Source: Marinomonas agarivorans
Lineage (GTDB): Bacteria; Pseudomonadota; Gammaproteobacteria; Pseudomonadales; Marinomonadaceae
Reading direction: 5' to 3'
Length of the DNA: 64,000 nucleotides
NCBI GenBank assembly: GCA_002173415.2
Contig: NHNK02000004.1
Span: 124,001-188,000, forward strand
Of the stretch, positions 45,417 to 55,680 are shown one piece after another (the first letter of the stretch is position 1; each line of letters starts with the position of its first letter). A program made the position numbers and the translations under genes. The notes beneath the pieces were generated by a model. It was not told the origin of the DNA. It saw only the letters and a list, made by a program, of their open reading frames with translations, and did not search any database.

Positions 45417-46106
45417 ATGCAAGACAAAACTTCCCTTCAAAGCAGTGACAATTTGCAATCAAACAAAAGCAAAGTCCGTCGCGGTGCCAAAAGAGCCAAT
45501 TACGACAAGGCACAAATCATTGATATTTTAGATGCCTCTTTAATGTGTCACGTAGCGCAAACAATCAATGACCAACCCTTTGTCACTCCGACCTGTCATT
45601 GGCGCGATGGTGATTATTTCTATTGGCATGGTTTGTCGTCGGCACGCAATGTTAAGCAAGCCGAAGCAACGCCTGTTTGTATTAATATTGCTTTACTAGA
45701 TGGGTTGGTAATGGCACGATCGGCTATGCATCACTCAGTTAACTATCGTTCCGTGACACTATTTGGTACGCCAGAAGCCGTTACAGATCGAACAGAAAAA
45801 ACACGCCAGTTAGAAATTTTTGTTGAGAAAGTATCGCCTAGACGTTGGTCACAACTAAGGCCCATGACAGAGCAAGAACTAAAGGCAACTGGGATCGTTC
45901 GTATTCCAATTAATGAGGCTTCTGCCAAAGTACGAGCAGAGCCTCCTATTGATGATGAACAAGATTACGATTGGCCTGTTTGGGCAGGCGTTATACCATT
46001 ATTACGTCAATGGGGTGACGTAGAAATGGATCCTAGGCAAACTGAATTTTTGCGCAAAACACAGCAAGATTCTTTTGTTGCACCAATTGCCCCTAACGCT
46101 TTTTAG
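45417..46106 (+). CDS. Pyridoxamine 5'-phosphate oxidase-like flavin protein
   Basis: A 229-residue split-barrel protein: RRGAKRANYDKAQIIDILDA, then CHVAQTINDQPFVTPTCHWR, YWHGLSSARNVKQ, and AMHHSVNYRSVTLFGTPEAV. It belongs to the PNPOx-like (nitroimidazole-resistance/Nim-like) group. Start at ATG 45417, with AAAGG upstream; the open frame back to 45270 overlaps paiB and lacks support. It follows paiB by 70 nt and likely shares its MocR-controlled transcript. Confidence 0.85.
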   Translation: MQDKTSLQSSDNLQSNKSKVRRGAKRANYDKAQIIDILDASLMCHVAQTINDQPFVTPTCHWRDGDYFYWHGLSSARNVKQAEATPVCINIALLDGLVMARSAMHHSVNYRSVTLFGTPEAVTDRTEKTRQLEIFVEKVSPRRWSQLRPMTEQELKATGIVRIPINEASAKVRAEPPIDDEQDYDWPVWAGVIPLLRQWGDVEMDPRQTEFLRKTQQDSFVAPIAPNAF

Positions 46107-46415
46107 ACGCAGTTGCTTGGTATTTTTTATCACTCAACTTTTTGGGCTGTCTTTTTATAGAAGAAATTTTCTATTTTTGGATAGCCAGAAGTCACCTTCT
46201 TCTCGTTCTATTTTGTGCCAAAAATAAAAAAGCGCTACTATATAGACACTGATCATACGTTAAAAAAACAATAAAAATATCTCCCTGTTATTTCAGTAAT
46301 GTACGTTGCAATGCTCAATTCAAGCGCAACACAAAGTGGGTTAAATAATAAGGTTATAACCTAACCAAAGTTGGCTTATTTGCCTCTTATTTAAACGAAA
46401 AATTCAGGAGTTATT
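46107..46415. other. Intergenic region, PNPOx-like gene / TSUP gene
   Basis: A weak hairpin at 46157-46174 (ATAGAA / TTCTAT with T-run) may terminate the upstream transcript. The rest is AT-rich; AGGAG is just before 46416. No other feature was recognised. Confidence 0.4.
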
Positions 46416-47186
46416 ATGGAAGCGTTGCTGTGGTGGCAGTATGGTTTAATTGCTCTCATTTTTATTTGGAGCGGTTTTGTTCGCAGTGGTCTCGGTTTTG
46501 GCGGCGCAGCCTTGGCATTACCTTTCTTACTTTTAGTTATGAATGAGCCCTTGGTTTTTTTACCTATTGTGGCAATTCATTTACTTATCTTTTCCAGTTG
46601 GATTGCGATTAAAGGTTATCGCTCCACAAAGCAAATTCAACAAGAAAGCTCTATTGATTGGGCTTATCTTAAAAAATCACTCGCAATCATGATTGTGCCA
46701 AAACTGATCGGTGTATTTGGTTTATTAACACTCCCTGCCAATTTAATGACCGCCATTATCTTCTCGATTATTGCGATTTATGCTGTTTCGTACCTGTTGA
46801 ATAAGCCTTTTACCAGTAACAACTCTTACCTTGATGCCGTCTTTTTGATGCTGGGCGGCTATTTCAGTGGAACATCATTAATCGGTGCACCGCTTATTGT
46901 TGCCGTCTTTGCGACTAAAGTTGCCAAGCATCAGCTGCGAGACACGTTATTTATATTATGGTTTCTATTAGTTCTAATAAAAATGGTCTCTTTCCTGATT
47001 GCCGATGTGGATTTGCAGCTTATTCATCAGCTCTGGTTATTGCCTTGTGCATTCATTGGCCACTTACTGGGGCAAGCATTTCATAATAAATTGCAAAAGG
47101 TGGATACACCCACTTTTTTCAGGGTGTTGGGCGTTGTATTACTCATAATTTGTGGTGTTGGTTTTTACAACAACTTCCTATTGTAA
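46416..47186 (+). CDS. TSUP family (TauE/SafE) membrane transporter
   Basis: A 256-residue inner-membrane protein with about eight helices. The N-terminal motif GFVRSGLGFGGAALALPFLL and the second-half motif GGYFSGTSLIGAPLIVAVFA are the paired signature of TauE/SafE sulfite or organosulfonate exporters. The substrate is not predictable here. Strong ribosome site CAGGAG. Convergent with the MATE gene. Confidence 0.85.
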   Translation: MEALLWWQYGLIALIFIWSGFVRSGLGFGGAALALPFLLLVMNEPLVFLPIVAIHLLIFSSWIAIKGYRSTKQIQQESSIDWAYLKKSLAIMIVPKLIGVFGLLTLPANLMTAIIFSIIAIYAVSYLLNKPFTSNNSYLDAVFLMLGGYFSGTSLIGAPLIVAVFATKVAKHQLRDTLFILWFLLVLIKMVSFLIADVDLQLIHQLWLLPCAFIGHLLGQAFHNKLQKVDTPTFFRVLGVVLLIICGVGFYNNFLL

Positions 47187-47217
47187 TGAATACTCATACG
47201 TTTTGTTGTTGATGACA

Positions 47218-48600
47218 TTATTGCGTGTTGGTAAACCAAAGATTAGTACTCATATTGCGACGATAAAGCCAGTAAAGGCTTATCGCTCGCGCAACGAATA
47301 GTAGCGCCTGACTTAACCATAGTCCGTGATTTCCTAACCCCAATTGCTGAGACAAATACCAGCATGGAAAAAACACACCTAGCACGGCAAATAACGTAGA
47401 ATATTGCATCTGTTTGGTGGCCGTTGCGCCAATAAAAATACCATCCAACATAAAAGACCAAATACCTAGCAAGGGCAGGAGAATCAACCAAGGTAGGTAA
47501 ATCATGGCTTCTTGTTGAACAGACTCAATGCTGGTCAACAAATGGATGATGGTTTCACCCGACAGCCAAAAGGTAATGACTAACAAACAGGCAGCAATTA
47601 AGGCCCAGAAGGTAGAAAACCACACGGTTTGTTGGAAAGCACTGCGGTCTTGTTTACCAATACATTCGCCACAAAGCGCTTCAACCGCGAATGCAAAGCC
47701 GTCTAATGCATTGGAGATAATCATCAGAAAAATCAGCAATACCGCATTTGCAGCCAGTATGGCATCACTTTGCTGTGCCCCTTGAGCAGTGAAAAATAAA
47801 CTGACAGATAATAGCAGAATGGTTCTGACAAACAGGTGACGGTTAACCTGCACCAGTGCCATGTAGCGGGTTAATGAGGTGAGTTTTTTCACATCAAAAC
47901 GCCCCATTTTTATGGATTTTTTGGCAGTTAGGCCATGCATTTTCCGATAAGCCAAATACAGCGCTAATGTGAAACCTAGGTAATCTGCCAGTACTGTTGC
48001 CAATGCCACGCCATCACTGGTCATATGCAGGCCATACACGGCGATCACATCCAGCAACATGTTAGCAATGTTAATCATTAACATGATCCACAATGGGTTT
48101 CTGGCTTGCTGCACGCCATAAAACCAGCCAATTAGCGCATAAGTCGACAAAACGGCTGGCGCACTGAAAATACGGATTTCACAATATAGGCGAGCAAACG
48201 GTGCGACCTCATCACTTGGGTCGATAAAATATAAGGCAAGATCGATAATAGGTTGGCGCAATACAATGAGAAGCAAACCAAGCACAAGAGCCATCAACAC
48301 AGACTGATACAGTAGCTCTCTCACTCGTTCCAGATCATTACGGCCCCAGGCCTGCGCAGTCAATCCTGTTGAGCCCATCCGCAAAAAACCAAAAGCCCAG
48401 AAAACAAAACTAAAAACAGTCGCACCAATGGCAACAGCGCCTAAATGACTCGCATCCGCTAAATGTCCAACGACCGCAGTATCGACTAGTCCTAATAAGG
48501 GTGTCGTAATGTTAGAGACCATAGGAGGCCAGGACATGCGCCAGATTCGTTGATTGAGTGACTTATATCTTCTCAATAAGAGGTAGCAGGCCGTTAGCAT
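47218..48600 (-). CDS. dinF: MATE family efflux transporter, DinF-like
   Basis: A 460-residue inner-membrane exporter with twelve helices, DinF subfamily: WRMSWPPMVSNITTPLLGLV and DTAVVGHLADASHLGAVAIG at the N-terminus, with GSTGLTAQAWGR. MATE proteins export drugs or toxic metabolites using Na+ or H+. A GGGAAG ribosome site precedes the ATG at 48600. The upstream DNA holds a 31-bp imperfect inverted repeat. No LexA site was recognised by eye, so SOS control as in E. coli is not supported. Confidence 0.88.
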   Translation of the reverse strand: MLTACYLLLRRYKSLNQRIWRMSWPPMVSNITTPLLGLVDTAVVGHLADASHLGAVAIGATVFSFVFWAFGFLRMGSTGLTAQAWGRNDLERVRELLYQSVLMALVLGLLLIVLRQPIIDLALYFIDPSDEVAPFARLYCEIRIFSAPAVLSTYALIGWFYGVQQARNPLWIMLMINIANMLLDVIAVYGLHMTSDGVALATVLADYLGFTLALYLAYRKMHGLTAKKSIKMGRFDVKKLTSLTRYMALVQVNRHLFVRTILLLSVSLFFTAQGAQQSDAILAANAVLLIFLMIISNALDGFAFAVEALCGECIGKQDRSAFQQTVWFSTFWALIAACLLVITFWLSGETIIHLLTSIESVQQEAMIYLPWLILLPLLGIWSFMLDGIFIGATATKQMQYSTLFAVLGVFFPCWYLSQQLGLGNHGLWLSQALLFVARAISLYWLYRRNMSTNLWFTNTQ

Positions 48601-48666
48601 AAAAGTACTTCCCTTGTTCGTTAGGCGCTAATAATAAAATGTCTTGATTAATGCGAGTCGTTTTTT

Positions 48667-48784
48667 GTGCATAAATATAAGAGATACGCACATATTTGCT
48701 CTTATTGGCAAACATTCCCATCAAAAACAACAATATAAACAGGACCATTGTCGAAAAATGTGTGTATCTCTTATATTTATCCAC
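48667..48784. repeat. Imperfect 31-bp inverted repeat upstream of dinF
   Basis: Arms 48667-48697 and 48754-48784 match in about 28 of 31 positions in opposite orientation; the shared core is AAATATAAGAGATAC. The 56-nt centre is unique. It could be a small mobile-element relic, a long stem-loop in RNA, or paired binding sites. Confidence 0.8.
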
Positions 48785-48889
48785 AAAGTTAGATAAAGCA
48801 CCCAATAAAAAAACAATACGTCATTCAACAAATTCGGTACACTTCGTTTCCTATATTAGGTGAACAGCCGTTAAGTTCGAGGAGATAAT

Positions 48890-49102
48890 ATGACCATCCA
48901 ACTTAAACCCTTGTTTGAAGGTGTCGCCGTCGGCGTAGTCTTTGGTTCGATTACACTGGCGTTTGATATTCCTTGGTACATGAGTGCCATCATTGCAGCT
49001 TTGGCTGCTGTTGGCGGCTACCGGAATTCCATTAAGATGTCAGCCGAACAAACAAGCAAACACGGCAGAAACTCCCACAACGACAGCACGGACATAGAAT
49101 AA
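48890..49102 (+). CDS. Small two-helix membrane protein, unknown function
   Basis: A 70-residue protein with two hydrophobic segments (about 8-27 and 30-44; GVAVGVVFGSITLAF and WYMSAIIAALAAVGGYR) and a polar tail. It resembles a shortened AzlD/permease end only loosely. It has a strong GAGGAG ribosome site and lies 5 nt before the globin gene, so it is probably real and co-transcribed with it. No function assigned. Confidence 0.65.
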   Translation: MTIQLKPLFEGVAVGVVFGSITLAFDIPWYMSAIIAALAAVGGYRNSIKMSAEQTSKHGRNSHNDSTDIE

Positions 49103-49107
49103 TCAGC

Positions 49108-49572
49108 ATGTCTACTATCAAAGCCGATTCCTCCAGTACTACTTCACCAAACACAAAACCTTTAGGTCATGAGGATGGTACCTTACTTGCTGTTGGTGGC
49201 GAAATAGGCCTACACCAGCTTGTTGTCGACTTTTTTCACTGCATGGCCACTGAACCGCAATTCAAGCGTTTACACGCTATGCATCCAGCAGATACGGAAT
49301 TATCAATTGATAAACTATACCGCTTTTTAACTGGTTGGATGGGGGGCGAGAAGCTTTATCGCCAAAAGTACGGCTCAATTCATTTGCCTATTTCCCACCG
49401 CCATTTAGACCTTGTGGAAGCAGATCAACAAAGCTGGCTCGATTGCATGGCAATGGCGATGGAAAAGCAGCACTTCTCTCCAGAGTTGCAACAGTACCTT
49501 CTCACTCAACTTTCTGTTCCTGCTCAACGAGTAACGCAAGCGAGTTTACAGCGTCAACAACAAAGTGGTTGA
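49108..49572 (+). CDS. Truncated hemoglobin, group II-like
   Basis: A 154-residue globin with a variable, Ser/Thr-rich N-terminal extension. The core has LHQLVVDFFHCMATEPQFKR, then the E-helix region LTGWMGGEKLYRQKYG and the proximal His in PISHRHLDLVEADQQSWLDC. Trp and Tyr placements match group II (GlbO-like). Such globins bind oxygen or NO and detoxify. The upstream gene ends 5 nt before it. Confidence 0.9.
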   Translation: MSTIKADSSSTTSPNTKPLGHEDGTLLAVGGEIGLHQLVVDFFHCMATEPQFKRLHAMHPADTELSIDKLYRFLTGWMGGEKLYRQKYGSIHLPISHRHLDLVEADQQSWLDCMAMAMEKQHFSPELQQYLLTQLSVPAQRVTQASLQRQQQSG

Positions 49573-49599
49573 CGCTTAATTCGCTTTTGATCTTGTGCA

Positions 49600-50487
49600 T
49601 TAAGATGTGGTTTTCATTGCTGCTTTAAGCGAGAAACCTGTGGTTTTAATGGTTCCGGCAATAACTAATAAAGTGCCAATCAACGTATGCCAACCCACTT
49701 GCTCCCCAAGAAACAACACGCCCCATAGCACACCAAATACAGGGATTAAGAAGGTAACCGTTAATGTTGAAGGCATTCCCACATCGTCCAATAATTTAAA
49801 GAAAATAAGAAAAGCCAACCCAGTACAGATAACACCAAGCGCCAAGACGGAAAGAATAACAACCAAGTCAATATCTTCTGGCGCCGTAGGCGGAATAAAG
49901 AATAAAAACGGCAGAAGCGCTAACGAAGCCAGCAACATAGAACCATAAGAATTCACAATCGGGTCGATTTTTTCGGCAGTTTGAACGTACGTACTGACAA
50001 TGCCATAACACAAGGGCGCGCACATCACGATCAAGACAGCAAACCAGCTGTCCGTATGCAACAGCTCTGGATCTAATCCAACAATAACCGCGACACCAAT
50101 TACCCCCAAACACAGACCAACTATTTTGCTGCTGGGTAAACCATGACGAAAATACAAGGCAGAAATGGCGGTACCAAAGATGGGTGTCAGTGCATTAATC
50201 ACCGACATCAGTGACGCGGTCAAATACTGCGCTGCATAGCCATAACAAACAAAGGGTAATGCCGCACTCATCACGCCCACAAAAGCATAGTGGCGCCAAT
50301 GAGCACGTAAATTCACTGTCTTTTTCAACCACACAGTAACGATAAAAAGAAACAGTGCCGCAAAGCCAACCCGAAATTCAATTAGCCAAACACCTCCTAA
50401 TGAAGGGGCACCAATTCGCATAAACAGAAAAGACGCGCCCCATATGGCCGCCAATAAAATCAGGTAGAAGGCACTCGATAACCCCAT
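49600..50487 (-). CDS. EamA/DMT family transporter
   Basis: A 295-residue inner-membrane protein with ten helices in two EamA repeats: FYLILLAAIWGASFLFMRIG starts the first and FAVLIVMCAPLCYGIVSTYV the second. The substrate is unknown; relatives export amino acids or metabolites. AAGGAG ribosome site. It is convergent with the globin gene. Confidence 0.9.
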   Translation of the reverse strand: MGLSSAFYLILLAAIWGASFLFMRIGAPSLGGVWLIEFRVGFAALFLFIVTVWLKKTVNLRAHWRHYAFVGVMSAALPFVCYGYAAQYLTASLMSVINALTPIFGTAISALYFRHGLPSSKIVGLCLGVIGVAVIVGLDPELLHTDSWFAVLIVMCAPLCYGIVSTYVQTAEKIDPIVNSYGSMLLASLALLPFLFFIPPTAPEDIDLVVILSVLALGVICTGLAFLIFFKLLDDVGMPSTLTVTFLIPVFGVLWGVLFLGEQVGWHTLIGTLLVIAGTIKTTGFSLKAAMKTTS

Positions 50488-50554
50488 ACAAACTCCTTAA
50501 AAACAACAAATCAGGAACAACAAATCAGGAACAATAAATTAAGAGCAGTGAAAA

Positions 50555-51748
50555 TTACGTGGTTTTAAAAGGCAGCATAGTGCTAGTTTGCTGCTGATAT
50601 TCCTGCACCCCTCGCCTTTCTTGCTGACAAAATTCGCCAATGGCAGCTCGAAACGCGGGGTGACTAATGTAATGCACACTATGAGAATACACTGGCTCAA
50701 AGCCTCTGGCGATCTTGTGTTCCCCTTGAGTGCCAGGGTCAAATTTTTGCAATCCTTGCTCAATACAGAACTCAATTCCCTGATAATAGCAGGCCTCAAA
50801 ATGAAGGCTGTCATACTCTCTTATGCAGCCCCAATAACGGCCGTAGAGTGCGTTCTGATCAAAGAAACACCAAGAGGCTCCAACATACTCTTGAGTATTC
50901 ACATCGATAGCAAAGACAACCAGAATCTTGTCTCCCATCGTCTGTGCTAGTAGCTGAAAAAAATCTTTTGTCAGGTAACCATATTGGCCACGTTTGGCAT
51001 AGGTGGACTGATAGCAAAGGTAGAAGAAATCTAGCTCTTGCTCGGTTAGGTCCGCTCCCAGTTTACGTGTTAAGGTAAGCCCTTGGGCGTGAATCTTCTG
51101 TCTCTCTTTGCGTACTGTTTTGCGCTTTCGGCTGACAAAGTGGGACAAATAATGCTCAAAATCGGTATAACTGCGGTTAAACCAATGAAACTGGCAAGAA
51201 GTTCGTGCCAGTAACGCCCCTTCGTTCTGCGTCGCTTCCATCAAGGGTGTGGTGCGTATGGCCTGATTAAACAGTAAATGCCAGCTAGACAATTGTTGTT
51301 CTTCTGTTCGTTCTGTTAAAAGTTTCGCCGTTATGGCATACAGTTCATTCATGGCTGGCGCTTGTCCTGTTGGATCAAGCATGGAGAAAAGCCGAGGGCC
51401 AGTAACAGGAGAGAAGGGAATCGCCCAAACGCGTTTAGGGTAATAATGCACCCCATGGCGATGATAGGCATCGGCCCACGCCCAATCAAAAACAAACTCC
51501 GCTTGCGAGTGGGTCTTCAAGAAAACAGGCGCAATGGCAATCGGCTTGTGCTCTATATCATAAAGAACTAAATACTCTGGATACCAACCTGTCTCGCCAC
51601 CGATACTATGGCTGTCTTCAAGTGCTTTATAAAACCCATATTGAGCAAATGGATAATCGGTCGCCCCAATCGCCTCTTGCCATTGGCTCTCACCGATTTG
51701 TTCAATGCTGTTAAACCACTTAGCTTGTTGGAATTGTCGAGTTGTCAT
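50555..51748 (-). CDS. COG3146/DUF482 GNAT-fold acyltransferase-like protein
   Basis: A 397-residue protein of the peptidogalycan biosynthesis/recognition family (GNAT-like, FemAB-related fold). Conserved stretches include SHFVSRKRKTVRKERQKI, LDFFYLCYQSTYAKRGQYGY, RYWGCIREYDSLHFEACYY and KFDPGTQGEHKIARGFEP. The role is unclear; a transferase acting on amino-acyl or peptide substrates is assumed from the fold. Two 14-bp tandem copies (50502-50529) lie beyond its stop, upstream of the EamA gene. Confidence 0.85.
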   Translation of the reverse strand: MTTRQFQQAKWFNSIEQIGESQWQEAIGATDYPFAQYGFYKALEDSHSIGGETGWYPEYLVLYDIEHKPIAIAPVFLKTHSQAEFVFDWAWADAYHRHGVHYYPKRVWAIPFSPVTGPRLFSMLDPTGQAPAMNELYAITAKLLTERTEEQQLSSWHLLFNQAIRTTPLMEATQNEGALLARTSCQFHWFNRSYTDFEHYLSHFVSRKRKTVRKERQKIHAQGLTLTRKLGADLTEQELDFFYLCYQSTYAKRGQYGYLTKDFFQLLAQTMGDKILVVFAIDVNTQEYVGASWCFFDQNALYGRYWGCIREYDSLHFEACYYQGIEFCIEQGLQKFDPGTQGEHKIARGFEPVYSHSVHYISHPAFRAAIGEFCQQERRGVQEYQQQTSTMLPFKTT

Positions 51749-51818
51749 GATTTAACCATCACGATGCCATTATTAAGTTGAAGACATACTTTATTGCATT
51801 ATAACTGCATTTATTGCG

Positions 51819-52628
51819 TTATAACTTACTGCGCAGCACTTTAATTAAACCGTCTGTTTTTGGGCGCACAGAGCGCCATTGAGTAAAGGATTCTGCGGCT
51901 TGTTCAACCAGCATTCCCAAACCATCCGCGCCTTTGGCACCTAACGAGTCAGCCCATTGCAGAAAGACGGTTTTGTCTTTGGCGTACATCATGTCATAAC
52001 ACCATGTATTAGTATGAACGACGGTTGTAGGAATAGGGGGAAGCTCACCCGATAAACTCGCCGAGGTTCCATTGATGATAATATCAAAACTGCCTTGCAG
52101 ATCAGTAAAGCTTGATGCTGAACAAACGTCACTCGACACTAAATTAGCAAGCGTTTCGGCCTTACTAACAGTACGATTTGCAATAACAATCGCCTGAGGT
52201 TGCTCCGCCACGATGGGCTCCAATACCCCACGAACGGCACCACCAGCGCCAAGAATCAGTACACTTTTGTTTTTGATACTTTGCTGATGATTGACGGTAA
52301 TATCGCGAACCATGCCAACGCCATCGGTATTGTCACCATAAATATCACCATTTTGATTCTGTAATAGCGTATTTACTGCGCCTGCAATTTGCGCCCGTTT
52401 ACTGAGTGTTGAGCAAAGCTGATAGGCACGTTCTTTAAAAGGCACGGTAACGTTACACCCTTTACCACCACCAGCAAAAAAGGCCTGTATTTGAGACTCA
52501 AATGTTTCCAAATCACCTAGCAAAAGGTCATATTGCATATCTTGTCGAGTTTGCTCGGCAAAATGAGCATGAATAGCAGGGGATTTACTGTGGGCAATTG
52601 GGTTACCAACAACAACATATTGGTCCAT
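51819..52628 (-). CDS. aroE: Shikimate dehydrogenase
   Basis: A 269-residue NADP-dependent enzyme that reduces 3-dehydroshikimate. Substrate residues: VVGNPIAHSKSPAIHAHFAE and NVTVPFKERAY (catalytic Lys); NADP loop VLILGAGGAVRGVLEP; GADGLGMLVEQAAESF near the C-terminus. Start at ATG 52628 (MDQYVVVGNP), the family's usual start; the 52640 codon is GTG. Three 19-bp tandem units lie just upstream. The stop overlaps a 20-bp duplication. Gene pair with hemF is common in gammaproteobacteria. Confidence 0.95.
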   Translation of the reverse strand: MDQYVVVGNPIAHSKSPAIHAHFAEQTRQDMQYDLLLGDLETFESQIQAFFAGGGKGCNVTVPFKERAYQLCSTLSKRAQIAGAVNTLLQNQNGDIYGDNTDGVGMVRDITVNHQQSIKNKSVLILGAGGAVRGVLEPIVAEQPQAIVIANRTVSKAETLANLVSSDVCSASSFTDLQGSFDIIINGTSASLSGELPPIPTTVVHTNTWCYDMMYAKDKTVFLQWADSLGAKGADGLGMLVEQAAESFTQWRSVRPKTDGLIKVLRSKL

Positions 52629-52640
52629 AAGAAAGAGCAC

Positions 52641-52697
52641 CTTTTATCCAGAGTTTTTACTTTTATTTAGGGCTTTTGCTTTTATCTAGGGTTTTTA
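52641..52697. repeat. Three tandem 19-bp units upstream of aroE
   Basis: CTTTTATCCAGAGTTTTTA, CTTTTATTTAGGGCTTTTG and CTTTTATCTAGGGTTTTTA follow each other without gaps at 52641, 52660 and 52679. The first unit begins 13 bp ahead of the aroE ATG and covers its ribosome site (AAAAGG on the minus strand). Confidence 0.9.
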
Positions 52698-52786
52698 GAT
52701 GAGCCAGTATAAAGCAATTCACATAAGCAACTAGCAACCTTTTCTGTCAGAAGAAGTTGTTAGCTAAAAAACAAGGTAAAAAAGCA

Positions 52787-53773
<987 letters not shown>

Positions 53774-53831
53774 TCAAGAGGCTGAAAAGGGGTAAACTGG
53801 CAGTATAGTAAAACAAAAAGGAATAAATGTG

Positions 53832-54176
53832 ATGGCCTTTCTTTATTGGGGTTCGACCCTACTTGTTGCAATCATGCTTGCATTGAGTGCATTCAGCTAT
53901 TTTTTTCATAAAGCGACAATGGATGGTATACGTGATTTAGGGTTTCCAAACTTTTTCCGTATCCAGTTAGGGCTTCTAAAACTGCTCGCCTTGCTTATTT
54001 TGTTACTTCCTCAGGCACCTCTCATGGTGAAAGAATGGGCGTACGCTGGAATTGCTTTATTTTATCTTACTGCCATTATTGCCCACATTGCCCATAAAGA
54101 TTCTTATCTGATTACGTTAATCAATTTACTCTTTTTGGGCTTGCTTATCGTATCCCGACTATTTTTGCCTTATTGA
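53832..54176 (+). CDS. DoxX-like small membrane protein
   Basis: A 114-residue protein with four hydrophobic helices in the DoxX-like pattern (FHKATMDGIRDLGFPNFFRI, LKLLALLILLLPQAP, WAYAGIALFYLTAIIAHIAH). The family is of unknown function. AAGGA lies about 10 nt before ATG 53832; GTG at 53829 is an alternative. Divergent from hemF. Confidence 0.8.
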   Translation: MAFLYWGSTLLVAIMLALSAFSYFFHKATMDGIRDLGFPNFFRIQLGLLKLLALLILLLPQAPLMVKEWAYAGIALFYLTAIIAHIAHKDSYLITLINLLFLGLLIVSRLFLPY

Positions 54177-54255
54177 GGAAAAATTGCGTTCTTAACATCG
54201 TCTGGGATACCCCATAAAACACTATTTTCTCTCGTACAGAGACATAAGGATTAAC

Positions 54256-54864
54256 ATGATTACCGTACATCATCTTAAACAATCTCGTTCAACAAGAGTT
54301 CTATGGTTGCTAGAAGAATTGAATTTACCCTATCAAGTCATTGAGCATGAGCGTGATGCTCAAACCCGACTTGCTCCCGAGTCGCTTAAAAAAATACACC
54401 CTCTAGGCAAAGCTCCGGTTATTGTTGATGGCGATGTTACCTTGTGTGAATCAGCTGCCATATTGGAATACATTGTTAGTCAACAACCAAGTTCTCCCCT
54501 CAAACCTGCCATCGACGCAGCACACTTTCCACAATATCTTGAGTGGCTGCATTTTGCAGAAGGGTCGTTGGCAATGCCCGTTGTCATCAATGCCATTATG
54601 AAAATGGAAGATCGATCAGGCAACGCACCATTAGATGGTTACATTGCTAAAGAGCTAGCGGTAGATTTTGCTTATATTGATAACACATTAAGCCAGCAAA
54701 GCTACTTTGCCGGTGAAGACTTTACTATAGCCGATATTATGATGGCCCTCTTATTAGCAAGAGCTGGAGATTATGGTTTACTGGAAGGACGTGAAAACAT
54801 TCAACGTTATTTAGCAACAATCAAACAACGTCCTGCTTATCAAAAAGCGTCCGCTTACCATTAA
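54256..54864 (+). CDS. Glutathione S-transferase family protein
   Basis: A 202-residue GST. The N-terminal thioredoxin-like domain (1-78) has the start MITVHHLKQSRSTRVLWLLE, the cis-Pro in GKAPVIVDG and the glutathione-binding CESAAILEYI. The C-terminal helical domain has the N-capping motif FTIADIMMALLLARAG. The substrate is unknown. AAGGA ribosome site. Confidence 0.9.
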   Translation: MITVHHLKQSRSTRVLWLLEELNLPYQVIEHERDAQTRLAPESLKKIHPLGKAPVIVDGDVTLCESAAILEYIVSQQPSSPLKPAIDAAHFPQYLEWLHFAEGSLAMPVVINAIMKMEDRSGNAPLDGYIAKELAVDFAYIDNTLSQQSYFAGEDFTIADIMMALLLARAGDYGLLEGRENIQRYLATIKQRPAYQKASAYH

Positions 54865-54901
54865 CAAATAGCCTAGGAAAGAGAGAGGTAGGAGGAAAAC
54901 T

Positions 54902-55657
54902 ATGTCTAAATGTGTATTAATTACCGGAGCCACATCCGGATTTGGTTTAGCAGCAGCGGAGAAGTTTGCTCAAGAAGGCTGGTCCATCATTATTACAGGG
55001 CGTCGTGAAGAGCGATTAAAACAACTTGCACAAACGCTTTCTTCTATGACAAGTGTGCATTATTACGCCCTTGATGTCAGAAACAAAGAAGCTATTGATA
55101 CCATGATTGAAGGGTTACCCGAGTCATTTAAGAATATTAATGTACTTATCAATAATGCCGGTCTGGCTCTTGGGCGCAGTTCTGCTTTGGAGTCCGATTT
55201 AGCTGATTGGCAAACCATGATAGACACAAATATTACTGGGTTAACCAATATGACCCATGCACTGTTGCCTACATTAACCCAGCAAAAAAGTACCACGGTC
55301 ATCAATTTAGCCTCGGTAGCGGCTCACTATCCTTACCCTGGCAGTCATGTTTATGGGGCATCAAAAGCGTTCGTGGCACAGTTTTCTAAGAGCCTACGAT
55401 GCGATTTATCTAAACACGGTGTAAGAGTTACTAGCTTGGAGCCTGGTTTGGCAGAAAGTGAGTTTAGCCTAGTACGCTTTAAAGGTGACCAATCCACTGC
55501 GGACACCATCTATGAAGATACTACACCATTACAACCAAAGGACTTGGCCGATATTATGTATTGGATTGCGACTCAGCCTGCACACATCAACATTAACAGT
55601 ATTGAAGTGATGCCACTTGTGCAGACATGGAATCCACTGCATATTGAAAAGCACTGA
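54902..55657 (+). CDS. Short-chain dehydrogenase/reductase (YdfG-like)
   Basis: A 251-residue NAD(P)-dependent oxidoreductase: TGATSGFGLAAAEKFAQEG cofactor loop, NNAG motif, catalytic Ser in NLASVAAHYPYP, and Tyr/Lys in YGASKAFVAQF. The segment NSIEVMPLVQTWNPLHIEKH near the end closely resembles E. coli YdfG, which oxidises 3-hydroxy acids such as L-allo-threonine and serine and reduces malonic semialdehyde. Strong AGGAGG ribosome site. Co-oriented with the GST gene 37 nt upstream. Confidence 0.9.
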   Translation: MSKCVLITGATSGFGLAAAEKFAQEGWSIIITGRREERLKQLAQTLSSMTSVHYYALDVRNKEAIDTMIEGLPESFKNINVLINNAGLALGRSSALESDLADWQTMIDTNITGLTNMTHALLPTLTQQKSTTVINLASVAAHYPYPGSHVYGASKAFVAQFSKSLRCDLSKHGVRVTSLEPGLAESEFSLVRFKGDQSTADTIYEDTTPLQPKDLADIMYWIATQPAHININSIEVMPLVQTWNPLHIEKH

Positions 55658-55680
55658 ACCACTAACTAGATCTTACGCAA

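Noticed and set aside
48563-48805. 80-codon minus-strand frame before dinF
   Set aside because: It overlaps the dinF start and is largely made of the inverted repeat; composition is not protein-like.
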